A stretch of 64,000 nucleotides of DNA from Frankiales bacterium (GTDB lineage Bacteria; Actinomycetota; Actinomycetes; Mycobacteriales; Jatrophihabitantaceae): contig JAOPUZ010000048.1 in NCBI GenBank assembly GCA_025966315.1, positions 186,001 to 250,000 of the forward strand. The letters are read 5' to 3'. The position numbers were made by a program, and so were the translations under genes. The notes under the pieces were generated by a model. It was not told where the DNA came from. It did no database searches and saw only the letters and a program-made list of their open reading frames with translations. This document shows positions 55,821 to 64,000 of the stretch, in pieces (the stretch's first letter is position 1; each line of letters begins with the position of its first letter).

Positions 55821-56957
55821 TCACGCGATGCGTTCGTACAACTGCCATGCGCGGCCCGCGACCTCGTCCCAGCTGTACTTCGCGGCGCGGCCGAGGCCAG
55901 CCACGACCAGCTGGGCGATCTCGGCCGGCTCGGCCGAAAAGAGATCGGCGATGGCCGCGGCCAACGTGGTCGAATCGCCGCGCGGCACCAGGACGGCCGC
56001 GCCGTCGGTGAGCTCCACCAGGGCCGGCACATCAGTGCAGATCACCGGAATGCCCAACGACATCGCTTCCAGGACGGGCAAGCCGAACCCTTCCGCCAGC
56101 GAGGGCATCACGAGCGCGAACGCCCGCCGGTAGACGACCGCGAGCTGCGCATCCTCGATCCGGCCCAGCGACCGGACGCGGCCGGCCGGCAGCCCGCGGG
56201 ACGCGATCTCGGCCGCCAGATCGAGGCCGCCCCAGCCCTGCTGACCCACGAGCAGCAACGCCGGGGCGGCCGGGCCGAGCCGGACGAGGGCGTCAAGCAG
56301 CACATCGAGGCCCTTGCGAGGCTCCAACGTGGCCACGCACAGCAGGTAACGATCGGGAAGATCCAGCCGGGCGGCGACCCGTGCGGCGAGCTCGCGATCC
56401 GGTTCCACGGCCAGTGCGGACGTCGCACCGGCGCCGAGCACGGCCAGCCGGCCGGACCGCAGCCCCGGCACACAGTCGAGCAGTTCCGCGGCGACCGACG
56501 CGCTGGGAACCACCACCTGGGCGCCGGCCCGGACGAGCCGTTCCGTCATCGCCCGATGCCAGCGGGCGCCCCGCGGGGTCAGCGTCTCGGGTTGCCGCCA
56601 CGGGACCACGTCATGAATCGTGACCACCAGCCGACGCCGGACGGCCGGCGCGGTGGGCGCCAGCGGCGTCGGTGCGTGCGTGACGTCGACATGGCGTGGA
56701 ACCGGGGGCAGGCCCCGCTCCCAGGCGGCCACCAATCCGCGGCGGGGCAGCGGAAACCGGCGCACCGCGAGCTGCTCCGACGCCGGCGTGCCGGGCAGGT
56801 TCACCGTTGCCCCATCACGGTGCCAGGCGGAGTAAAGGACGACCGAGTGCTCGGGTCCCGCCGTTCGCAGCAGCGCGCCGGCCAGTTCGGCGGTGTAGCG
56901 ACCCGTGCCGCCGGGCACCGGTGCGAGCAGCTGCTCGACCAGAAATGCGAGCTTCAC
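55821..56957 (-). CDS. Glycosyltransferase family 4
   Basis: A 378-residue retaining glycosyltransferase. PVPGGTGRYTAELAGALL is the N-terminal acceptor loop, YLLCVATLEPRKGLDVLLDALV begins the second domain near 210, and PSLAEGFGLPVLEAMSLGIPVICTD is the EX7E donor block. GTG 56957 is the likely start because the GT-B fold begins KLAFLVEQLL directly after. It stands 51 bases upstream of the DUF2142 gene on the same strand and is divergent from the GT operon at 57121. Confidence 0.9.
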   Translation of the reverse strand: MKLAFLVEQLLAPVPGGTGRYTAELAGALLRTAGPEHSVVLYSAWHRDGATVNLPGTPASEQLAVRRFPLPRRGLVAAWERGLPPVPRHVDVTHAPTPLAPTAPAVRRRLVVTIHDVVPWRQPETLTPRGARWHRAMTERLVRAGAQVVVPSASVAAELLDCVPGLRSGRLAVLGAGATSALAVEPDRELAARVAARLDLPDRYLLCVATLEPRKGLDVLLDALVRLGPAAPALLLVGQQGWGGLDLAAEIASRGLPAGRVRSLGRIEDAQLAVVYRRAFALVMPSLAEGFGLPVLEAMSLGIPVICTDVPALVELTDGAAVLVPRGDSTTLAAAIADLFSAEPAEIAQLVVAGLGRAAKYSWDEVAGRAWQLYERIA

Positions 56958-57033
56958 GCCGCCAGCTTTGCATGCGCGCCAGGACACTTTCTCAATGCTT
57001 GTCCGGATGCGGCCTGGACGGGCCGGCTGCCGT

Positions 57034-57039
57034 TAATAT
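57034..57039 (+). promoter_or_regulatory. Possible -10 element for the glycan genes at 57121
   Basis: TAATAT 82 bases upstream of GTG 57121 is a strong -10 match in very GC-rich DNA; no good -35 is found at 16-18 bases, so it is tentative. Confidence 0.35.
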
Positions 57040-57120
57040 GACGAGGACTTACGCGGCCGGTTGGCAACCCGCACGATCGGCCAACATTTACGCGAACACC
57101 ACGAGCAGAGGACCAATCCG

Positions 57121-57945
57121 GTGAACCGCAGACTGAGCACCATCGATGGTTCAGCTGACGGTTCGATGAGCCACGGGGCGGATTACGCGCGCCACGGCCC
57201 CCGGCTGGCCCTTCGGGTTGCCCGCACCCTGCGCCCGTCCCGCGTTCTGGTGCTGTCCGAGCAGGACAGCGACCTGCCCGAGCTGCTCGCCGAACACGGC
57301 ATCGAGGCTCGGGCGGACCGGCTGAGCGAGCCGCGTCCGGCTGACGCTGAACCCTGGGACCTGGTCATCTGCCTGGACGCCCTCAGTTCTGTGCCGTCCA
57401 GCGGCGCGGAAGACCTGCTCGACCTGTTGTGCGCGACTGCTGATCGGGTGCTCGTCCTCGCCCGCACCGGCCTCGATGCGGCTGCCACCCAGGCCAGCTC
57501 CCCGACGAATCCGGCATGGGCGGCGGCGTTCGCCGAGCGCCAGTACTTCCGGCGGACCGATCTGGACCTCGACCTGCCCGCCGCCTGGGTCGCGCTGTTC
57601 GAACGGGACTCACCGAGCCTGCGCGATCTCGCCTTCCGGTACGAGTCGGCATTACAGCCACTTCAGGACGAACTGGCCAGCAAGCAAGCCACCGTGCTGC
57701 CTCATTCACCCTCCGCCGATGTCGACACGATCACCCAGCAGGGCTTAGACGAGTTACGGCACCAGATCCTGACCAGCCGCGACTTCGCCATGGGTGCCGA
57801 GGCCGAGATAGCGCGGTTGCGAAGCGAGCGGGACGAGCTGCGGGCGCTGGTCTCCGAGATCTACGGCTCCACCCGCTGGCGGGTCGGCGATCAGGTCCTC
57901 AATCCCTTGAGCCGGATCAAGAACGGCGTGCAGCGGTTCCGATGA
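57121..57945 (+). CDS. Protein with a methyltransferase-like N-domain and coiled coil, unknown function
   Basis: A 274-residue protein in the glycan cluster. Residues 1-140 have a Rossmann-like pattern (RPSRVLVLSEQDSDLPELLAEHG, WDLVICLDALSSVP, ADRVLVLARTG) resembling a degenerate SAM-methyltransferase in which the glycine-rich motif is lost. Residues about 215-250 form an alpha-helical, heptad-like stretch (AEIARLRSERDELRAL), and the end STRWRVGDQVLNPLSRIKNG is like tails seen after O-antigen methyltransferases and glycosyltransferases. GTG 57121 has GAGG about nine bases upstream. ATGA overlap with the following GT2 gene. Confidence 0.65.
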   Translation: MNRRLSTIDGSADGSMSHGADYARHGPRLALRVARTLRPSRVLVLSEQDSDLPELLAEHGIEARADRLSEPRPADAEPWDLVICLDALSSVPSSGAEDLLDLLCATADRVLVLARTGLDAAATQASSPTNPAWAAAFAERQYFRRTDLDLDLPAAWVALFERDSPSLRDLAFRYESALQPLQDELASKQATVLPHSPSADVDTITQQGLDELRHQILTSRDFAMGAEAEIARLRSERDELRALVSEIYGSTRWRVGDQVLNPLSRIKNGVQRFR

Positions 57946-59594
57946 CGACAACGCCCCGGTTTTCCGTCCTCACGCCGGTGTACGACCCAGCCGTCGACGT
58001 GCTGCGCGCGATGATCGACTCGGTGACGGATCAGAGTTGCCCGGACTGGGAGTTGATCCTCGTCGATGACTGCTCGCCGAACCCCGCGGTACGCGCGGAG
58101 TTGAAACGTGCGGCCGCGCTGGATGCTCGAATCCGGGTGTCGTTCAACGACGTGAACCTTGGTATCGCCGGCACGTCCCAGCGTGCGCTTGAACTGGCCC
58201 GCGGCCAATTCGTGGCGCTGCTCGACCACGATGACGCGCTCAGCCCGAACGCGTTGTCGGTCGTTGCCGACGCGTTGCAGCCGGACACCGATTACCTGTA
58301 CAGCGACGAGGACAAGATCAACCCGAGCGGCGATTACGTTGACCCGTTCCGCAAACCGATCTGGTCCCCGGAACGGCTGCGGTCCCAGATGTACACCGGC
58401 CATCTTTCGGTATTGCGCACCTCGCTGACGCGCGAGGTCGGTGGCTTCCGGGCCGGCTTTGACGGGTCCCAGGACCACGATCTGGTGCTCCGGGTGACCG
58501 AGCAGGCCCGCGGCGTGGTCCACATTCCCGAGATCCTCTATCACTGGCGAGTTGTGCCCGGTTCGACGGCGGCCAACCCGACGGCCAAGTCCTATGCCTG
58601 GGAGGCCGGTCGCAAGGCGGTCGCCGAACATGCCGTACGTACCGGCGTAGGCGTCGGCGCGGACTTCGGTCCATTGCCGGGGACCTACCGGGTGCAGCGG
58701 ATGCTGCCCCCCGACGTGTCCGTGAGCATCGTGATCCCGACCCGCGGCAGTGCCGGACTGGTCTGGGGACTGCACCGGTGTTTCGTGCTGGACGCCGTCC
58801 GTTCCGCGCTGTCCCACACCAACCATGACAACGTCGAGATCGTGGCCGTCTGCGATACCGCCACGCCGCGCTGGGTTATCGACGAGCTGCGCGTGATCGC
58901 CGGCGATAAACTTGTCGTCGTCGACTACGACGAGCCTTTCAATTTCAGTCGAAAGTGCAATGCGGGCTACCTCGCGGCCCGCGGTGACGTACTGGTCATG
59001 TTGAACGACGACGTCGAGATCACCTCTCGCCAATGGCTGGAGAATCTGGTCGCGCCGTTGCTCGATCACGGTGTGGGTCTCACCGGCGCGAAGCTGTTCT
59101 ATTCCGACGGCACGATTCAGCACGGCGGTCACCTGTACGACCGCCAGGAATACAGCCACGCCTTCCTCGGCTCGGGGGCCGATTCGACCGAGGGATTCTC
59201 GGCGCTGTTCCTGGACCGGGAAGTCTCCGGCGTGACCGCGGCCTGTGCCGCCATCCGGCGCGACACCTTCGAAGAAGTAGGCGGGTTCTGCGAGGACCTA
59301 CCCGGCAACTTCAACGACGTCGACTTCTGTTTCAAGATCACCGCTTCCGGTTATCGCATCGTCTGGATGGCGCACGTCGAGTCGTTCCACTTCGAATCGC
59401 GCACCCGCGAACCGAAGGTGCACAGCTGGGAGCAACGCCGCGTCATGAACCGCTGGGGCGGGTATGACGTCGACCCGTACCTACCGCGGCCCAACAACAA
59501 CAACGGCCAGATCCCGGCCGCCCGGCGAACCCGGGCCCAACGCCGCCGCCATAGCGGTATCGACGCTCCCGCTGTGCTGCCCTCGCCGCGCTGA
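57942..59594 (+). CDS. Two-domain glycosyltransferase family 2 protein
   Basis: A 550-residue protein with two GT-A modules. The first (about 5-230) has FSVLTPVYDPAVDVLRAMIDSV, ILVDDCSPNPAVRA, LLDHDDALSP and YLYSDEDKI. The second (about 255-520) has VSIVIPTRGSAGLV, VMLNDDVEIT (DxD-like), CAAIRRDTFEEVGGF and GNFNDVDFCFKI. This layout is that of O-antigen/rhamnan biosynthesis enzymes that add two linkages. The last 30 residues are Arg/Pro-rich; their final 12 codons form the first copy of a tandem duplication. Confidence 0.9.
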   Translation: MTTTPRFSVLTPVYDPAVDVLRAMIDSVTDQSCPDWELILVDDCSPNPAVRAELKRAAALDARIRVSFNDVNLGIAGTSQRALELARGQFVALLDHDDALSPNALSVVADALQPDTDYLYSDEDKINPSGDYVDPFRKPIWSPERLRSQMYTGHLSVLRTSLTREVGGFRAGFDGSQDHDLVLRVTEQARGVVHIPEILYHWRVVPGSTAANPTAKSYAWEAGRKAVAEHAVRTGVGVGADFGPLPGTYRVQRMLPPDVSVSIVIPTRGSAGLVWGLHRCFVLDAVRSALSHTNHDNVEIVAVCDTATPRWVIDELRVIAGDKLVVVDYDEPFNFSRKCNAGYLAARGDVLVMLNDDVEITSRQWLENLVAPLLDHGVGLTGAKLFYSDGTIQHGGHLYDRQEYSHAFLGSGADSTEGFSALFLDREVSGVTAACAAIRRDTFEEVGGFCEDLPGNFNDVDFCFKITASGYRIVWMAHVESFHFESRTREPKVHSWEQRRVMNRWGGYDVDPYLPRPNNNNGQIPAARRTRAQRRRHSGIDAPAVLPSPR

Positions 59595-59628
59595 TCGACG
59601 TTCCCGCCGTGCTGCCCTCGCCGCGCTG
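59559..59628. repeat. 35-bp tandem duplication at the 3' end of the glycosyltransferase gene
   Basis: Two copies of a 35-bp unit starting ATCGACG and ending CCGCGCTG (59559-59593 and 59594-59628) differ at two positions. The first copy holds the end of the GT2 frame up to its stop; the second lies just after it. A third partial copy (ATCGG) starts at 59629. Confidence 0.9.
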
Positions 59629-59743
59629 ATCGGCTGGCCCCGGCGGGTGGCTGTCGCCGTTGTATCAACGTCGCCGGGGTTCATCTCTATGAGAGCAGCA
59701 GCAGGCCCCGACGAGGCTTGCGCCCACGTCGTTGGAGGCTCCC

Positions 59744-60631
59744 ATGAAAAGCTGGTCCCGCATAGCTTTCGCGGCGGCGGTGATTGCGGCGACGGCCGGC
59801 GTCACCACCGCGTCGTTAGCCGCGACGAGCGGCGGCGCGGATACCCCCGCCGCCTACACGGCCCGCCCAGCCAGCCAGCCGCTCAAGGCCCCAACCCAGA
59901 GCGGCAAGGCATTTCAGAACCTCGCGGCGACGCCGCAGACCAAACCCGAACTGCTCTACGTACCGGTGACTCCGTGCCGGATCGTGGACACCCGCAAGGC
60001 CAGCGGCCCGATCGCCGCCAACGGACTGCGCATCGTCAACGTCTCCGGCACCATCGGCTTTGCCCCCCAAGGTGGAGTGGCCGGCGGCTGCGGCATTCCG
60101 GCCAACGCACTGTCCTTCACCGGCACGCTCGGCGTGATCGCCCCCTCCGGCAGCGGCGGCCTCAAATCCTGGCCGAACGGCTCCCCCGAGGTCAACGCGG
60201 CCGCGATCAACTACTTCCACGTTGCCGGTGCGGTAAGCAGCGGCGTCACCCTGACCATCCGTCCCAGCGCCGGCCAGAACCTGGTCTTGCGCAACCTCGG
60301 GCCGGCCGTGCACATCTACCTGGACGTCAGCGGCTACTTCGTCCCACACATCCAGGGCCTGATCGGCGCCGACGGCTCGATCTCCACCGGCACCTCGAGG
60401 ATCGTCGCGGGCAGTCACCCGGGCACCGGTTCGTACTACATCACCCTGGACCGGCCGGCGCGCGAATGCTCGCCCAGCGCGGCCACGTACAACCTCTATC
60501 ACTACATCTCGGTGGGACTTTCCAGCTCCAGCACCCCGAACGTGATCAGCGTGTACAGCTGGGTGCTCGACCCGACGACGCACAAAGAGGTGCCGTCGGA
60601 CTACCCGTTCTTCCTGCAGGTCAGCTGCTGA
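59744..60631 (+). CDS. Secreted protein with a surface-adhesin-type beta-repeat (RxxDTR ... DVSGYF)
   Basis: A 295-residue exported protein. Signal peptide about 1-28 (IAFAAAVIAATAGVTTASLAA), a Thr/Ser/Pro-rich linker to about 68, then one divergent copy of the actinobacterial cell-surface repeat: VTPCRIVDTRKASGP, AAAINYFHVAG, LRNLGPAVHIYLDVSGYF (to about residue 200). The C-terminal 95 residues (SYYITLDRPARECSPSAATYNLYHYISVG... FFLQVSC) have two cysteines that may pair. ATG 59744 is supported by GGAGG eight bases upstream. Function is unknown; its location in the glycan locus suggests an envelope role. Confidence 0.78.
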   Translation: MKSWSRIAFAAAVIAATAGVTTASLAATSGGADTPAAYTARPASQPLKAPTQSGKAFQNLAATPQTKPELLYVPVTPCRIVDTRKASGPIAANGLRIVNVSGTIGFAPQGGVAGGCGIPANALSFTGTLGVIAPSGSGGLKSWPNGSPEVNAAAINYFHVAGAVSSGVTLTIRPSAGQNLVLRNLGPAVHIYLDVSGYFVPHIQGLIGADGSISTGTSRIVAGSHPGTGSYYITLDRPARECSPSAATYNLYHYISVGLSSSSTPNVISVYSWVLDPTTHKEVPSDYPFFLQVSC

Positions 60632-60683
60632 CCTCGCCCAACGGCGACCTGAACCAGCCGTTGCGCATCCAGCACAGTGACAC

Positions 60684-60717
60684 CGACTACCCCGGGGCTA
60701 CGGCGCCGGGGTAGTCG
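60684..60717. terminator. Bidirectional terminator between convergent genes
   Basis: CGACTACCCCGG (60684-60695) and CCGGGGTAGTCG (60706-60717) form a perfect 12-bp stem with a 10-base loop; CAC and GTG beyond extend pairing with a bulge. It serves the secreted-protein gene (+) and overlaps the last codons of the long glycosyltransferase gene (-). Confidence 0.7.
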
Positions 60718-63223
60718 GGTGTGCGCGGCGTTCCCCGTAGAGACGCTGCAGGCGACCGACAGCGCGCTTACCCAGCATGGCCGGGCCGCCCGCGTTGAGA
60801 TACTCCCGAGCCACCACCGCGTCGCGGACGAGGGTTTCGCGCACGCTCAGTCGCTGCCGACGCGACGACGTACGCAGCCGACGACCGCCGACGGCATCGG
60901 CCGCCCGCCGGGGCTCGGCACAGAACGCGGCCAGCGGTCCGACGGCGCGTGGCCAACGGAATTGCTCGCGCACGACTTCGATCCGCGTGGTGCAGGCCTT
61001 GGCGAATTCGGCGTCGTACAGGCACAGTTCGAGGGCCGCGGCCAATGCCTCGGGATCGCGTTCGGGCACGACGACACCCAGTCCCTCCGCCTCGACCAGG
61101 TCGGCAAACGCGTCGCCACTGGTGACGACCATCGGCAGCCCGGTCCAGAGGTAATCCAGGATCCGGGTCCGGAAGGACAGCGTGGTTTCGAGGTTATGGG
61201 TGTGCGTGCTCACGCCGACGTTGGCGTCGAGCAGGTAGTCGGCCCGCTTGTTGTAGTCGACCCAACCCTCATTGAAGAAGACGTGCCGGCCACTGAGCTC
61301 GAGCTCGTCGGCGAGCGTGCGGGTTCGGATGACCATGTCCATGGCCGGCACTTCCGGGTTGGGGTGCTGGGTCCCCAGGAAGAACAGCCGCACATCCGGC
61401 CTGCGGTCGGCCAGTATCGCCATCGCCCGGATCAAGGTCAGCGGGTCGAACCAGTCGTAGATGCCACCGGCCCACACGATCACCTTGTCCGCGCGGGAGA
61501 TTCCGGGCACGACGTCGCGGATGGCCGACCGTCGCTGGTGCGCCGGCTGGCTCGGCAGCCCGAACGGGACCACGTCGATCAGGGAGCGCAGGGTCGGATC
61601 GGAGTCGTAGGTTCGCGGATTGAGGCGACTCATGCCGGCGAGCTGGCCGAGCCAGAAATCGCGTTGCTTCTCACTGGCGCAGATGAAGAAATCACCGCGG
61701 GTCAGCTGGTCGTTGAGCACCTCGGTCGTGGCGTTGACGTTCAGCGACCGCGCCTGCACGTCCTCGCCACGGCTCTGCTCGAGCTGTTCGACGTGCATCG
61801 GATCGTAAAGGTCCACCACCACGATCGCGTCGGTAGTGCCGATCCACGGCGCTCGCAGCAACAAAAACCCTTGCAGGACAACGACATCCGCCCACGCCAC
61901 ATCCGGCATCAAGTCGTTGTACGCACGTTCGCCGCACTCGAAGGCCGCGTCTTGGATCTCACAGGAGGACGTCGACAGCAGCCGGACGTCGTTGCCGACG
62001 GCCAGCTCCTGCGCGATATGGAAAGCCCGAATGGCCGGCCCGGCCATCTTGCCGGTGAGCGGATCGCCGGTGACCACGAGCACGCGATTCCGGCCGGCGA
62101 ACAGGTCGGTCAGCGCGAACGCCTGCACCAGCGCGTCGTGCCCGCGCAGGTAACGTTCGATGGGCAGGGCCGGCTCGATCAGCTTGCCCATCAAGGGCGC
62201 GAGCTGCCGGTCCGTCCGCGTACGGTCCTGCTGAAGCTGGGTCCGGGTCACCTGCAGCGAGGGCAGCAATTCGACGAACCCGTCGACCGCGAACGCACCG
62301 GTCAGGCCCTGTTTGCTCACCAGGACGTCGGTTTCCTCGTCGCCACCCGAGCCCAGGGCGAGATCCAGGCTGGCCGAGTCGACCTCGCCGGTGGCCAGCC
62401 CACGGCGGACCGACAGGGCCAGCGCCGGGGCCAGCACGCGGGACAGGGTGTCGTCCTGCACGTTCTTGTACAGCGTCATCAGCGCATTTCGTTCGAGCAG
62501 GTACCACTCGCGGAACGAGCCGTACCCCTTCATCGACTGATGATGGCGGTGGAACACCAGCGAGCTCGGCACGTAGCGAACCCGGTGCCCCATCAGGTTC
62601 AGTCGCCAGCCGAAGTCGACGTCCTCGTAGAACATGAAGTAACGCTCGTCGAAGCCACCGAGTTCGGTGAACAGCTCGGTCCGCGTGACCAGGGCCGACC
62701 CGGTTGCGAACAGCACATCGCGGGCCACGTCGGCGGTCCCGTCGTCAGGCAGACCCGCACCCGGCTTGTAACCCATGCCGTACCAGGCCAGCGCCGCGCC
62801 GGTGTAATCGACGTTGACGCCTTCCCAGTCGAGCACCTTGCTGGCCACGCAACCGATGGCGGCGTCGCCGGCCAGCACCGTGATCGCCTCGGTAAGCCAT
62901 GCCCGATCGGGACGAGCGTCGTTGTTGATAAAGGCCAGATACTCACCGCGGGCCAGCGCCGCCCCGAAGTTGCAGCCCCCGGTAAAGCCGCCGTTGACCG
63001 GGCTGGCCACAACTCGGACACCCGCGGGCGCCTGTTCGGTCAACCGTTCGAAACTGCCGTCGCCAGAAGCGTTGTCGACGCAGATCAGATCCAGCCGCCG
63101 AACGTCGAAGTCCAGTTCGGTCAGGGCTTGCAGGCAGGCCAGCGTGTCTTGCGTCCCGCGATAGTTCAAGACGACGACCGACACCAGGCCCGATTCGAGC
63201 GCGCCGTGTGCTGCGGAGCTCAT
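60698..63223 (-). CDS. Bifunctional glycosyltransferase (N-terminal GT2 + C-terminal GT4)
   Basis: An 841-residue fusion. Residues about 12-265 are a rhamnosyltransferase-type GT2: SVVVLNYRGTQDTLACLQAL, CVDNASGDGS, FINNDARPD and FATGSALVTRTELFTELGGFDERYFMFYEDVDFGWRL. A helical linker (about 270-370) follows, then a GT-B glycosyltransferase: GPAIRAFHIAQELA, IVWAGGIYDWFDPLTLIRAM near 575, VFFNEGWVDYNKRADYLLDANVGVSTH and TLSFRTRILDYLWTGLPMVVTSGD. The end of the GT4 half carries Arg-rich helices. ATG 63223 overlaps the stop of the Wzt gene by one base, so polymer synthesis and export are coupled. A long open frame on the opposite strand is a shadow. Confidence 0.9.
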   Translation of the reverse strand: MSSAAHGALESGLVSVVVLNYRGTQDTLACLQALTELDFDVRRLDLICVDNASGDGSFERLTEQAPAGVRVVASPVNGGFTGGCNFGAALARGEYLAFINNDARPDRAWLTEAITVLAGDAAIGCVASKVLDWEGVNVDYTGAALAWYGMGYKPGAGLPDDGTADVARDVLFATGSALVTRTELFTELGGFDERYFMFYEDVDFGWRLNLMGHRVRYVPSSLVFHRHHQSMKGYGSFREWYLLERNALMTLYKNVQDDTLSRVLAPALALSVRRGLATGEVDSASLDLALGSGGDEETDVLVSKQGLTGAFAVDGFVELLPSLQVTRTQLQQDRTRTDRQLAPLMGKLIEPALPIERYLRGHDALVQAFALTDLFAGRNRVLVVTGDPLTGKMAGPAIRAFHIAQELAVGNDVRLLSTSSCEIQDAAFECGERAYNDLMPDVAWADVVVLQGFLLLRAPWIGTTDAIVVVDLYDPMHVEQLEQSRGEDVQARSLNVNATTEVLNDQLTRGDFFICASEKQRDFWLGQLAGMSRLNPRTYDSDPTLRSLIDVVPFGLPSQPAHQRRSAIRDVVPGISRADKVIVWAGGIYDWFDPLTLIRAMAILADRRPDVRLFFLGTQHPNPEVPAMDMVIRTRTLADELELSGRHVFFNEGWVDYNKRADYLLDANVGVSTHTHNLETTLSFRTRILDYLWTGLPMVVTSGDAFADLVEAEGLGVVVPERDPEALAAALELCLYDAEFAKACTTRIEVVREQFRWPRAVGPLAAFCAEPRRAADAVGGRRLRTSSRRQRLSVRETLVRDAVVAREYLNAGGPAMLGKRAVGRLQRLYGERRAHPTTPAP

Positions 63224-64000
63224 CAACCGGCTGCTTTCTGCTCTCGCGGATTCTCGAACTCCGTCGATACCGCTGGTGCGGCGGCGGCTGGCACTGCCGG
63301 TGCGGCCGATGCTGCCTCGACCAGTGCCGCCGCTCCGGCGACGTCGATATGGAAGGGTCCCGGACTGGCGTCGCCGCCGGGCGTGGCCGACCAGGTGCCG
63401 CCGAGGGCGACGATGCCGCCCGATTCACGCGGCGTGCCGCTCTCGACGTCGAACCGCACGCAGTGACGCAGGAAGTCGTAGACGTGATTGGTGGTGTAGT
63501 CCGAGATTGCGGCCAGCAACTGGAACGACCCTGGCTGCAGCATCAGCCGGTCGATGGTCAGCTCGAACGTGCCGACCCCCTCGATGTAATCGGGGACGAC
63601 TTGCCCATCCCGACTGTGATGGGCCCAGGCGTACGTGCCGTCCAGGGTTTCCAGAGCGAGGCCGAATACGGGCTGCTCGATCCGCTCATTCGCCTTGTAA
63701 CGCAAGCGGAAAGTCACTTGCTCGCCGGTCCGTACGGCGCTGGTCGGCTGGCGCTGCGGGCCGAGCAGCTCGACCGACTCGAAGGTGGCCTCACCACTGC
63801 CCCACCGCTGAACGTCAGCCCCATCCGGCGCCTCGTGCACCGTGTTCGACGTGTGCGCGGCGTCGATGTAGGAATCGACCAATTCCGCGGCCGGACCGGC
63901 CCGGACGACCTTTCCGTGTTCGAGCCAGACCGCCGAGTCACACATGGTGCGCATCGAGTCCATGCCGTGGGACACGATGACCACCGTCTTGCCCGCACGG
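63223..64000 (-). CDS. Wzt-type ABC polysaccharide exporter ATPase, C-terminal part (cut by window edge)
   Basis: The gene starts beyond base 64000; the 259 residues here begin inside the ATPase domain, with the H-loop VVIVSHGMDSMRTMCDSAVWLEHGKVV. After a hinge (about 50-70) follows the carbohydrate-binding Wzt C-domain (VTFRLRYKANERIEQPVFGLALETLDGTYAWAHHS, VGTFELTIDRLMLQPGSFQLLAAISDY). The last 45 residues are an Ala/Pro-rich tail. Wzt with Wzm exports a lipid-linked glycan; in O9a-type systems the C-domain reads a terminal cap on the polymer. Partner genes are probably beyond the right edge. Confidence 0.88.
   Translation of the reverse strand, partial: RAGKTVVIVSHGMDSMRTMCDSAVWLEHGKVVRAGPAAELVDSYIDAAHTSNTVHEAPDGADVQRWGSGEATFESVELLGPQRQPTSAVRTGEQVTFRLRYKANERIEQPVFGLALETLDGTYAWAHHSRDGQVVPDYIEGVGTFELTIDRLMLQPGSFQLLAAISDYTTNHVYDFLRHCVRFDVESGTPRESGGIVALGGTWSATPGGDASPGPFHIDVAGAAALVEAASAAPAVPAAAAPAVSTEFENPREQKAAG

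Noticed and set aside
60677-63466. 929-codon open frame antisense to the GT2+GT4 fusion
   Set aside because: Striking length, but it opposes a clear glycosyltransferase, begins within its terminator and shows no domain pattern.

Overview
The window is high-GC DNA with short gaps and many ATGA/GTGA gene overlaps. Its marker genes (mtrA-mtrB-lpqB, a WhiB regulator, fbiC/fbiA/fbiB for coenzyme F420, DUF3499, TobH-like SIS protein) place it in the Actinomycetota. Much of the gene order matches two separate blocks of the Mycobacterium tuberculosis chromosome (Rv2415c-Rv2420c and Rv3241c-Rv3265c). The extra genes, GGDEF protein, DUF2142 protein and rhamnosyl-type glycosyltransferases suggest a non-mycobacterial member near the Frankiales/Nakamurellales/Jatrophihabitantales, but the exact order cannot be fixed from the sequence alone. 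No rRNA, tRNA, CRISPR array, insertion sequence or phage gene was seen.

Layout. 1-5.3 kb: a truncated NRDE/TANGO2 gene at the left edge, an acyl-CoA ligase, a crotonase coupled to an F420-type LLM oxidoreductase, and an HSL-type esterase. 5.4-15.1 kb: a small membrane protein, comEA without comEC, a large membrane protein, a secreted beta-propeller/phosphoesterase, an ABC exporter and a SRPBCC protein. 15.3-21.8 kb: degV, leuS, a PAS-GGDEF diguanylate cyclase, a GpgP-like phosphatase and rsfS. 21.85-31.2 kb: hpf, comF, lpqB-mtrB-mtrA, sahH (whose frame is open upstream into a MerR-type HTH) and manA. 31.2-45.4 kb: CDF transporter, TobH-like SIS protein, Trm112-like protein, manB, DUF3499, a zincin-like protein, whiB, fbiC, DUF4031 and GPP34-like genes, two small exported proteins, then fbiA-fbiB-serine hydrolase. 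45.5-64 kb: an AlkA-like glycosylase, then a cell-envelope glycan region: GDP-mannose pyrophosphorylase-like enzyme, WbbL-like and other glycosyltransferases, SpoIID-like protein, flippase-like membrane protein, DUF2142 protein, a GT2+GT4 fusion and a Wzt ATPase cut by the right edge.

How the genes work together. manA, manB and the ManC-like enzyme form the fructose-6-phosphate to GDP-mannose route that supplies the glycan genes. fbiC, fbiA and the fbiB homologue make F420, which the LLM oxidoreductase probably uses. MtrAB-LpqB controls envelope growth and division, and WhiB is a division/septation regulator in relatives.

The points most worth checking are: an FbiB homologue whose usual C-terminal nitroreductase domain is replaced by a Nudix domain; a MerR-type HTH reading without a stop into sahH; a junction joining rsfS to hpf; three in-register tandem repeat arrays (one inside comF, two flanking the zincin gene); terminators sharing AAAGTCCT arms; and a promoter plus dyad upstream of whiB.
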